Source of the DNA: Cerioporus squamosus
Lineage: Eukaryota; Basidiomycota; Agaricomycetes; Polyporales; Polyporaceae
Assembly: GCA_022592435.1 (NCBI GenBank)
Contig: JABYQS010000003.1
Span: forward strand, 248,001 to 312,000
DNA length: 64,000 bases
Reading direction: 5' to 3'
Shown: positions 10,902 through 21,139 of the stretch, piece by piece
Layout of the letters: each line of letters opens with the position of its first letter
How positions within the stretch are numbered: the first letter of the stretch is position 1
The notes under the pieces: model-generated
What the model saw: the letters and a program-made list of their open reading frames with translations, nothing else
The model's database searches: none
Told to the model about the DNA's origin: nothing
Translations under genes and position numbers: made by a program

Positions 10902-13198
10902 TCAAGAATGTCGACTCGTGATGCTCTTCTCATCTTCACCTCTGCTCGACCTCCGTTCCGATCTGTCTTCAGCTGCTTCCTTCTCCTGCGGCTCTCGCGC
11001 TCCATCAGCAGCCTCCGTCTGCCCCTCCCTCGCCCGCTTCTCCCTCCGCTCCATATACCACACAAACCACGTCACGAGCAGCGTCGCGATGCTCGTCCCA
11101 ATCATCGCCCACAATCCCTTCGTGAACCGCGGCGCGTCCGTCGCAGGGTAAAAAACGAGCGGCCACCACGCGTTCACGACGTTGTTCCACATGTTCATCG
11201 ACGCGAGCACGACGCCCCGCGCGGCGTGGTCGTCCGCGCAGATCTGGTTCGCCCACGCGAACGTCGTCGCCTGCCCGGCGTAGCTCGCGCCCGCGAGGTA
11301 CCACGCGAAGAACCGCGCGCCGAGGGGCGAGGACGGCGCGAGCAGGATCGCGCTCGCGACGATGCAGCAGAGGGACATGTAGACGAGCACGGGCCACCGG
11401 GCGCGCGAACGTGTCGCGTCGGTCCAGGTTGCGCAGACGAGCGTGGACGTGATCGCGAACGCGGTCATGCCGGAGGGGTAGTTGTCTGCGTACGAAAAGG
11501 ACGCGGTCAGACGTGTTCTGAGGTGAGTGGTCGCACATAGGGTGGACGTACTGATTTGTGGCACTGTAAACCCGCCGATGGCTTTCAGCCATTGACCCAT
11601 CAAGTTGTTCGAGCCGAAGCTCTCCGTCTCGCCCGAGATGGCGAACTGTATCAGACGGCAAAACGTGAGTTTGTTGGGGGAGAAGATCAACCACGAACAA
11701 CATACCAGCAGACTGCATCCATACCATCGCCAGTTGCCGACGACACGCTTGACCACGTTCCAGGATAGATGTCCATGATGAATGTCCTTGTGCTTGTCAG
11801 TCTCGAGCCGTTCGCATGAAATCAGACGTTCCTAAGGAGTGAAGTATCGTCAAATGTTAACCATGATGGCACACGGGGTTTCGTTTGCTCACCTCGTCGG
11901 ATAGATAAAATGCCTTAGTCGTGGTGGGAACGTCCGGGAACATGAGGAATCCGTACAGTGCGATAGGCATAGTGATGACTCCATCTATGATGAACCTGCA
12001 CGCATGTAGTGCGATGAGCATGTGTGTCTGACATCTGGACGGTAGCTAGATGTTCTACTCACAGCCAGCGCCAGCCACTGCGTCCGGAGACGCCATTTAG
12101 ATTACTGAGCAGCACGAGGCGTCAGCTCAGGAATACACAGACCAAGGATAGCCATACGTGTATACAGCAGCCTGCAAGAGGCCCGAAAATCTGGAGAAGA
12201 ACGCTCAATCGACTGCTGCGCGCGTGGTGGCCAAGCAGACTTACAATGTCCCAATTAGACCAGACGACGTGAATATCCCAGACCTCTTCCCGAGCTCTCC
12301 AGGCTTGTACCACCTGTAGATGCACCATCAGACGATATTCATCGAAGGAAGAGGGGGACATGACATGACATACGATCCCAGGATGTAGTGCGTCCCGACA
12401 AATGTCGACGACTCCGCGATACCCTGGAAGAACCGGATGGCGTATATCTGTCATAGTCGCGGTCAGCTCAAAGTTAGCCGCGATGAGCAACCTCGGCTTA
12501 CCTGCTGAACTGTCGTCGCGGCGCTGGTGCTATCATGAAGACAGAAGAAGTCAAGCGCATCGCCCTGCCGTTGACAGATTGGTGTCGTACCAGAACGTCA
12601 GGACACCCCAGATGATTTGCATCGCAGGGAACCATATCCGGGGCGGTACGACTTGCAGCATCAGGTTGTCTGTCCATCCAGACAGAGACTGGTCAGACAA
12701 CATGTCCGGACGTATATCACAGGTGCGCAATCACTTGGAATCATCCCGACGATATATCCGCAGGTAAAAATCGTGTTGATTTGCTGTTCGGAGTGTGTGC
12801 GTTAGTCATGATCTGTGCCTGTGCGAGGAGCACCTCGGGGAGGCTACTAACATTGTATTCCGTTCCATGCATGTTGAGCTCTTCCTTCATGCCGGACACG
12901 TACGCATTTGCTACATTGCTGCGATCAAGGTCTGCCGGAGACAGCGGGGAAAAGCACGTCAGGACTCCTGGACTCGAACAGACGGGATGCGGCTCTGGAC
13001 GCACAATTGGAAAAATACTGACCGCGCGACCGCGCACGTCAGATGCAATGAATATAGAAGCACTGAGACTTGGACACGCACCATGAGACAACAGTATGAC
13101 AAAATAAACCAATCTATCTTCAGCAGCAGCCTCCGCTCCGTCTTCGACTCCGGGATCTCGCCCCACACGAAGTGCCGGATCTTCCTCAGGACAGCCAT
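10902..13198 (-). CDS. MFS transporter, allantoate/pantothenate/biotin permease type (anion:cation symporter family)
   Basis: Fourteen exons on the minus strand: 13198-13082, 13017-13005, 12931-12852, 12783-12735, 12669-12591, 12529-12502, 12447-12374, 12313-12245, 12190-12158, 12104-12063, 11995-11893, 11831-11706, 11645-11552, 11485-10902. Their sum is 1491 bases, 496 residues. The start gives MAVLRKIRHFVWG. TM1 ends YFSNYLDRSNVANAYVSGM, the signature of the Dal5/Vht1/Fen2 group. Later landmarks are CGYIVGMIPNNLMLQVVPPR, YAIRFFQGIAESSTFVGTHY, GELGKRSGIFTSSGLIG, GRSGWRWLFIIDGVITMP and, in the C-half, WANQICADDHAARGVVLASM. About 12 membrane segments are expected. Exon 2 is a 13-base micro-exon without which the YFSNYLDRSN motif cannot be made. 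The C-terminal tail is charged and cytoplasmic. The substrate (allantoate, a vitamin or a related organic anion) cannot be told from sequence. Confidence 0.9.
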
Positions 13199-16100
13199 AG
13201 TGATGGATGGACCTCTCCTGTGTGCGCGAGTGACGTCGACAGCACAGAAAGACGAGCGCGAAAGCGAAGAGCGTCGGTATGACTCGCGCAGTCGCCCCAA
13301 ATAGTTTCTCGCGCGTTCCCTGAGGCCGGGTGGGGGCTCGTACGATGATTGGCGCACTATAATCGATGTGGTCGTCTGACGAAGGGGAGAATCGTGCTAT
13401 GCCTGAGTGGACATGAGAGTCGTTACAGCAGAGCGTCGTGCGAGAGCAGCCAGTGGAACTCCTGGGGTCATAGAGTGGACCAGAGGTGGACTCGGCTGTC
13501 GAGCCGCCGACTCGACGCCGACAAACACGGAAACCGCGCGCCTTCTTCGCGATCACGTGTGAGTGCGGCCACAAGCGCGTCCTGAAGCTGTGGCTAATAA
13601 GCAGCGACTGGCAGCACTGGAACACATGCGGCACGGTGGAATCGCGAGTAAGTACCCCTCCCTCTTGTGTCTGCACCAGCGCGGCTTGCAGGAAGTACGG
13701 ACCCTGGGACCTGCGGGACTTCGTTAGACTCCCGCGTCTCGACAACTTCAAGGAGAACGCGCTCCCGAATCGTTCTCTTGCCGTCACTGGCACAAACTTA
13801 GCACCACCAATTTTCCGACCATAGCGTAAGTAACGTCAACAGGTACCCGCCGAAGCCATCTTGCCACTTAAGCTTCAGTAGCCAACGGGTCGCCTTTTGG
13901 TGGCATACCACTCAACCTCGCTGGAAGAGCCGACTTTCGTGGCAAGGGTGCAGAGGCAGGTAAGCTATTCTAGGCGAATTGAGGATTCGAATTGCGTCAT
14001 GACAGATTGCAACAAGTACTCGAGGCAGACGTTCAGTTTGAAATAGGATGATCTGCGGTCTCGTCTCTGTACCCTCGTATCGCCCCGGGTCAGAATCATC
14101 AATAGGAACATGCAGAAGTACGAAGTGCTATGACATAACGCTGGCAAGGTATCCTCGACGCGCCCTTCTGTACGTACACCTGCCATCTACAGAACCAGGG
14201 ACATCCGGGATGGCAGGGTGTAGCGACCTCTCCTCACCTTCTCCCGATTTTGTTCGAATTCGCTGCCACTCGGCACATCCGGCGACGGCAGAATGCAGTT
14301 GCAACGCCTTCCTTCTATCAGCCGCTCAGGGCTCGACTGAGAAGCCTACATCCACACACACGCCGGACCTGTCCATGTCAGGTATCCGAAGGACGCCGGC
14401 GAGCCATGTGTTGCGTCTGCAAGATCACTCGAGGCGTTGGCGATCCAGTGACTTCGTACGTTGTACGTACTGTGGTACCAATGCGTACGCACGGGAGTAC
14501 CGTGAGCTGACCGGCAAGATACAAGACGAGATATCTGCTCACCGGTGTAAGTCCACGTTCATGTCCAAGTGGGGCCCGTAGAAGCCTTCAAAGAACCAGT
14601 GGAAGGTGGCGCAACGGTACTTACCTGGACGCAGTACCGACTTGCTGGTCTCGTATCCCGACGAGCCCACAACCGATACCTCTTCGATCTCGTACGCCCG
14701 GGGTACGAGACCGCCTTGTGAGAACTGCCGCAGTCCCATATTTTCGTGGCCTGTGTTGGTGTGGATGTCTTGGCCACTGCGCCGGCCGCAGCCGCTGCAT
14801 GTTTCCCTGATCGCGTATGAATCACCGTCGATACATCTTCCCCAAGTACTGTACTTCGAGTTGTAAGATGGCCGTACGCAGTCGGGCGCAGGCCTTGCGC
14901 AGGCGGTCGGTCAAGTCATCGTCGTGTGACAGGCACGCAGCGTTAGATTGTACTTTCATATGCATAGCTTTGTAGCCGCAGTCGAGCCTGTCGAAGCATC
15001 GCATGAGGTCAGTGAGAAGTACGGTGGAAGCATGAGGTTGAGCTGAAGTCTCCGCAGCATATTAGCTTTGGCACGTCGCTACCGCCTGAGCTTGGAAGCG
15101 TGAGCATCGAGGCCATACTCGGCCGCCACTGGATACTGGAGGCACGTCGATTTTGGCGTGATTGGGCTTTGTCTTACAATTCCTCTCGGTGGCCGAATAC
15201 CCGGACGCAGTCGTCCTGCAAATGTTCTAGCCACAATAGCATCATATTGCATGATCGATATCAAGCTAGATCGCAGATGAGAGAAGCCTCGCATTGGAGG
15301 CTAGTGACTCCTGTGACCCACTTGGCCCGATGTCGTCCTGCGGTGCTTTCCGTGTTTTGTATGGCTGACACAAAGGTGCTGAGCAGCACTGCATGCCGAA
15401 AATTCGGCGCACCGAGAGTGGGTGGACCAGAAGCCTGGGTCAGCCTGATAACTCTAACTACACGCGCAAAGCGCATGCAACTCACCTGACGGAGGTGGCC
15501 CTCAGGGTTCAGCATGCAGGTTTTGCATGCCAGCGATAAAAGCTGCGAATGAGGCCTGCGACGGGAGCAAAAAGAAATTCTGATAACCACACAATTCAGT
15601 CCGGTGAACGAGCAGGCCGACTCCCTCCCCATCCTGTTGGCTGCGCGAACTCAGACGGATGAGGAGATCACCACAAGGCGCTCTTGCAAGGGATTGCCCG
15701 ATGCCCATAACCCAGCAAGGCGACCGAGGGCGACCGGGGGTATGGTTGTGACCGGTACTACCGGTGACCCACCGACAAGAGCGACGCAGCACAACGCAGC
15801 ACGCCACGACTTGTGTTGAATGATTCGACCCTCAGACGATGTAGCATTGCACCTAGACGACGGCGTCCGAGCAATCGGACTTCGGGCTACGAGACCGCCA
15901 GGGTGCGTCTTAGTAGCAGAGCCTCATTTGTTCGCGATCTGTCTGGCCTCAACCGCTTGCTGGGATCAGATGGTGAGAAGGATGCAAAAGAGGACGAGAT
16001 GCAGGTTGTAGGTTTAGGAGAACTTTCGGTGTGGGAGCGTACGAGAAGGTGGGGTGTTCAACGTGGTAAGCACGGCATCTGGGACGGTCGAAATTAGTCG

Positions 16101-16653
16101 GATCAGGTCGGCGATGGGCTGGACGCACTCAAGTCGAAGGTGGCCAGTACGCACGTAGCAAAACGCATCATACTGCGAATCACACATGAGCGCGCTTGGC
16201 CAGGCGTTGCGTCGGCATCGGGGCGGCGGGAAAATTGCCGAGTTTGACTGAGTCAGTGACGTAGCGCCGCGAGACTACTGAGCACCGCTTCCCTCACTCT
16301 TGTGCCCGATCGGCGTGACGGCGTCCAGTCCTGGTGCAGCAGCCTCTCTCTCCTCGGCCTACAACGAGGCGCAAGATCGCTGCAAGTGGGCTGGCTGTAC
16401 GGCGACACAACAGCCCTAGATGGACTCTGTAGGGCACATCCGACAGGGGGAAAGGACGGGAGGCGGAAGTTGCTTACAGAGGGCGGTATTAGTCACGCAG
16501 ATCTCGATGAGGACAAACGGAACGGACTTGAGGACGTTGGTAGACCAAAGTCCGAGTCCCGAAGCCGCCTTCGCCTTACCAAACCCGTTCTCGAGCCTTC
16601 GACCATCCGACTTCTGCCGCCCACTCCTGAAATCCGATCTTCGTAATTTTCCA
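13199..16653. other. Gene-poor 3.5 kb region with only doubtful coding fragments
   Basis: No gene could be supported. A plus-strand piece at 13486-13646 reads through a Cys-rich TCECGHKRVLKLW...WNTCG segment, and a GTAAGT...TTGCAG intron could follow, but the joined frame soon stops. On the minus strand around 14825-14630 two short frames (KIWDCGSS and YEIEEVSVVGSSGYE) look coding but do not assemble. The interval 15.0-16.6 kb shows scattered stops in all frames. It may be a decayed gene or element, but no terminal repeats are visible. Confidence 0.4.
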
Positions 16654-16658
16654 TATAA
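16654..16658 (+). promoter_or_regulatory. TATA-like element of the YTP1-like gene
   Basis: A CATATAAC sequence lies about 50 bases before the ATG at 16709, a plausible TATA position for a short 5' untranslated region. Evidence is position and sequence only. Confidence 0.35.
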
Positions 16659-16708
16659 CCTGCCCATTATCCTGACATGGACACCTTACGCCCCTCCCTC
16701 CGGCCACC

Positions 16709-18860
16709 ATGCGTCTCCCTCACCTCCATTCCGTCGCCCTCCTCGTCCCCGCCTTGGCGGCAGCCCTCGCCGCCGCTTCTGCTGTCCCCTGCTCCGACTC
16801 CCGATCACTTGACTGTGTCCCCGCGCATACCGAGCAACTCCTCATACCCAGAGACGGCGACCACGGACATGGCGGACATGGCGGACATCACGCAGCTCCT
16901 ATCGTCGAGCTCAACGAGACAGAGGTGACTATGTACCACGCGCCGACGGCCCCTTCATATTATTGGATCGACATCATGGAGTCCCACACAGACGAGAAGC
17001 GGTACCCGGGTTTAATGGGGCTGCATGCACTTTTCATGTCCTTGGCTTTCTTCGGCGCTCTGCCAATAGGTGCGTATGGCTTGCTCTCTGAGATCTGCTC
17101 CCCGGATTAACATCCCAATTACACAAGGCATCGCCCTCCGCTCCGTGAAGCATGCCTGGCATGGTGTGACTGTCCTCCTGTTCTACTCTCTGGTTGTTCT
17201 CGGATTGTCAACAAGCGCACTTTACCGCAAGTTGACGCCCAACATGTCCGTACTTCTCGGTATTCTATTCCCGCCACAAAGATACTGACCGGCGATTGCG
17301 TCACAGGTACGAAGGCAGCAAGCACGGCTCTCAAGGCTACCTGTTCCTGGCTTTTGCCGTGGCTCTGTCCGCTGTCGACGTGCTGTCCATTGTCTGGCGG
17401 CTCGTGTCGTACGTCCGTTCGATCCGCGCAGGAGAGGAGCGCTTCGCCTCAAGACGCTGTGGAACTATGTCGTGCTCGACAGGGACGACCATGTCTCTGG
17501 TGTCTCCGCCGAGTACACCAACCTTGTCGAGGACAGCGAGCAGTTTGAAGAAGCTGTGCTGAAGGCGCAGGATCTCGAGGAGGAGGAGCCCGAGTCAGAA
17601 CCACTTCACGTCAGACGCGCCCGCGTTGTGGAACCCATCCAGACCGACCTTGGCATGGACGCGCACTCTGATACCGTTCACTGGGCTCACAGCGTCGGTC
17701 GTCACGCTCGTCGTCCATCCTATCCCCAGTCCGCCGGTTCGGAGCGCACGCTCTTTGGTCCCCACTCCCCTCGGCGTTCCGATGATTCTCTGCACGAGTC
17801 TGGCCACGTCTATCCCTGGCAAGGGAAGGACAAGCGTGCTGTGCTCCGGTTTGTGGGCCGGGCGGCGTTCGCCACAGCGGAGCGCTTCCTCGTTTTCGCA
17901 GGTCTCATGCAAGTCGTGACCGGCGTCGTAGTTTACACCGGCGGATGCCGCGGCAACTACATTAACGGCTGTTTGGCGCATCTGATCAGTAAGTCTACGT
18001 TTAGTGTTTTTGAGTTGCCAGATGCTAATCGCATGTCGACGTCAGAGGGTGGCATTTTCTGGTGCTACGGTCTCGTAACGTTCGCGCGGTTCCTGGGATC
18101 CTTCTCCGAACTCGGCTGGGCTTGGAACCGTGCTCCTCGCCACCACGGCACGTACCCCACGGCCGAGTTTGTGGAATCCCTCGTCATCTTCCTCTACGGC
18201 GTTACGAATACATGGATGGAACGCTTCGGTGCACACCCTGGCGATCCATACACCACCAAGCAGATGCAGCACATCAGTATCGCGGTCATGTTTTGGTTCG
18301 CCGGCCTCGTTGGCATGGGTATCGAGTCGAAGCGCATCAGGCGTTGGCTTGCGGCTGGTGCAACGACCGCCCTTCCACCTGCTGGCCGATCGCAAGAGGC
18401 GGTTGCTGAGCCCCCGAGCTACGTCGCGAGCTTCAACCCCTTCCCCGCCCTTTGCATCGGCATCACTGGCGCCGCTATGAGCGCGCACTTCCAGACGTAC
18501 CTCTTCCAGGTGCAGATCCACATGGTCTGGGGCTACTTGCTCTCTGGCTTCGCCGTCATGCGCTGCCTGACGTACTTCTTCCTTTGGCTCGGCCCTCCGC
18601 GCTCCATCCTCCCCTCTCGCCCTCCTACTGAAGCTCTCGCGTCCTTCCTCCTTGCTTGTGGTGGCCTCGAGTTCATGTTCTCCACGGAGGAACTCACGAT
18701 CGCGGCGATGCGCCAAGGCCACGATGATGTCATGATGTTCCTCAACGTCGGTGTCGCTATCACTTGTCTCGCCTTCTGCTGGACCCTCTGCATCGTTGGC
18801 TTCAAGGGCTGGCTGAAGAGCCGCACGCAGGGTGCGATGAAGTTCCACAGTTCGGCATAA
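16709..18860 (+). CDS. YTP1-like multi-spanning membrane protein, frame broken once
   Basis: Exons 16709-17069, 17128-17245, 17307 to 17988 and 18046-18860. A signal peptide (LLVPALAAALAAASA) precedes a His/Gly repeat (HGHGGHGGHH) on the lumenal side. The DUF2427-like part (GLMGLHALFMSLAFFGALPI, VTVLLFYSLVVLGLSTSALY) and the YTP1 C-terminal domain (GLMQVVTGVVVYTGGC, KGGIFWCYGLVTFARFLGSF, WMERFGAH, TGAAMSAHFQTYLFQVQIHM) follow in family order. The function of YTP1 is unknown; it resembles mitochondrial electron-transport proteins only superficially. Intron 2 uses a GTCCGT donor. Inside exon 3, near 17446, the frame shifts by one base: EERF is followed out of frame by LKTLWNYVVLDRDD. One added C in GCCTC would repair it. 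The protein would be about 634 residues. Confidence 0.82.
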
Positions 18861-19610
18861 AATATCACACCAGCACACCTTATCCCACACTGCGCCCTCT
18901 CCCAAGCAGCACACAGTGCTCAAGAGGCTAGCATACCCTAATGTCCACAGCCTCAGTCCCGTCCTAGGGCATCGATTTAGCGATGGAAGAACACGGTCTT
19001 CAACCAGCGACGGTATTTCACCGTCCAGGTCGTCCCTCGCCTACTGCACATCCCTTCCCTCTGTCTTCTCCACACTATGCCCGCCGACGGCCCTCTTGCT
19101 CGTGTCATATTTCTTTCACGCACGACCATCGAGCTCAGCTCATCTATCCTCGCTTCCACGCATTGTCTGGAGGTTCTGGCGCTACCCCCCCTCTCCACTG
19201 TACATCACCATCGCCCTTGTTTACTTATTAGTCACGACATGCTACGTCTGTTGTTGTTATGCTCGCCCTTAGCTCGACGATGTCTCCGTAATGCAGAAGT
19301 AATACTCGGTACGATACTGTTGTAATAGACGTGTTGCGGCACCGGCCATTACTCAGCAGCCAGCATCTGTGTCAGCGTGCATCCGTACGGTTTCGAGCGC
19401 GCTCGTAGGTTGCTTATGCATGGATTCCCTAAGTCGCCATCTTGCGCGATCTACATATGCGGAAGGTGGGTGCACTGCAGTTGTGGAGGGACCCGGCGGG
19501 CGTCCATATGGGGAGGTTTCGTCACATCCGCCGCCGTCCGAGCCGATCAGTTACTCGACGGAACCACCATCTCGACCTCCGCGGAGCTGGAGCTGTAGAT
19601 CGGTTAACCA
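18861..19610. other. Intergenic stretch, nothing recognised
   Basis: 750 bases between two plus-strand genes. Pyrimidine-rich around 18990-19220, probably a 3' untranslated region followed by the ChaC promoter. No RNA gene or repeat seen. Confidence 0.4.
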
Positions 19611-20900
19611 ATGCCCGAGCGACCCTACGTTGTATTCGGCTATGGCTCGCTCATTTGGAAGGTACGTTTGGATCGGTACGGGTCCGTGAAGCAGTGTGGA
19701 AATAATTATCATCCGAAACTTCGTGCTTCGCAGCCACCGCCGCATGTCATCGCTCAAAGTAACCACGGCCGATCTTAACCTTGGCAGTGGGCACTCCTCT
19801 GACATCTTCAACGTACAGCTCCTGGGTATCTCAAGGGCTACGTGCGGCGGTTCGCGCAGAAGTCGCATGACCACCGAGGGACTCCCGAGGTCTGTTGAGC
19901 TCCTCATACTCATCCGCCTCGAACTGTTCGTAACTGATGCTCTTGTAAAGAACCCAGGAAGGGTCGTTACGCTGATTCACAAGGAAGACTGGGACCGTTT
20001 CTCTGGCGCTGTACGTTGCTGGGGTGCGCATTGTAGTCTTGTGCTGATCGTGGAAATCTCAGGATCCGTTTCCCGACGACGACGTCGTGTGGGGTATGTG
20101 CTTCGTTCCTTCGATATCGTACAGTGGCGATTGGCACTCAATGGAGAAATCTGCGTAGGTGTCGCATATACCATCGATCCAGTTTACGAGTCCGAGGTAC
20201 GAGACTACTTAGGTATGTCGAGATGCAGCAGCAGCTTGCGGTAACAAGTATCAGCGGCGCTGAGAATGTCCCAAGATTACCGAGAGAAGGCAAGCGGCAC
20301 GACCCCCTTAGCACTAGGCAAAAACTGACAGTGAGCGCAGGATGGATACACTCTAGAAGAGATCGATGTGTACGGCCTCGTTGACGGGCATGAACAGGTT
20401 GTCATACCCAAGGCATACGTACGCTCTCCCGTCCTAGGCCTGACCTTTCGCAGCTGAACGTTGAATGGGCGAACAGTGTTATGTCGGCCGACCAGATAAC
20501 CCGTCATTCCGTGAGTTCCATTCGTTCCACAACATGTATAGATCTCATGACAATGAACCCTGCAGTGGGTTCCGAGCCCATAGACAAGCTTGCTGAGCGC
20601 ATATGGCACTCGGTAGGTCCGTCGGGCCCGAACAAGGTATGTTTCTCTGGGCCGTGAGCTTTGCGTACAGCTGGCCCTTGTTGATCGTTATGCGCCGCAG
20701 GAGTATCTGTACCACCTCGCGGAGTCTGTCCGAAGGCTCGCACCCGAGTCTCACGACTCGCATTTGTTTGCGTTGGAGGTAAGTACCTGCCTTGCTCGGC
20801 CTTGCAACCCGCGGTAGACATTGACTGTTCCGAGCAGACACGCTGTCGGGAGCTGGACCAGATAGCAAGAGGTAGTAGTACCAGTAGCAACGAGCTGTGA
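19611..20900 (+). CDS. ChaC-like gamma-glutamylcyclotransferase (glutathione-specific)
   Basis: Twelve short exons (19611-19661, 19734-19758, 19819-19889, 19951-20010, 20063-20093, 20159-20212, 20276-20289, 20341-20418, 20477-20510, 20566-20636, 20701-20778, 20838-20900) give 209 residues, normal for ChaC. No exon exceeds 78 bases, so simple ORF scans miss the gene. Motifs are in order: VVFGYGSLIWK (substrate loop), PPPHVIAQTPGYLKGYVRRF, HDHRGTPENPGRVVTLI (with the catalytic Glu region), VVWGVAYTI, LDYREKDGYTLEEIDVYG, YVGRPDNPSFLG, GPSGPNKEYLYHLAESVR, and HLFALE near the end. The enzyme cleaves cytosolic glutathione to 5-oxoproline and Cys-Gly. Exon 7 is 14 bases and is followed by a GC-AG intron (donor GCAAGC at 20290). 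The frame closes exactly. Confidence 0.92.
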
Positions 20901-21139
20901 GCGATGCGTGGTGAAGAATAGATGGCTCTGAGCCCGAGTCTGCACATACAAGTAGAGTACATGCACGGAGCGAAGTCATGAGCGCTTAGATGGGCGCAGC
21001 GTCGCGTCGGGAACGCGATCGCGCTGTGCAGTCCGAGCTTGTTCTCTGTAACCCACGTTCTGACTACGACCTCTGCGCAACTTCCAAACCCCAACGACGA
21101 TTCCACGAAGTCGCGCGACTGTCTGGCGCTCTCACAACG

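Noticed and set aside
12741..13793. A 350-codon open frame on the minus strand
   Set aside because: It fuses transporter exons with their introns and upstream DNA. The part before 13198 has no coding pattern.
18042..18923. 293-codon minus-strand open frame
   Set aside because: Antisense to YTP1-like exon 4, Glu/Arg-biased, no family resemblance.
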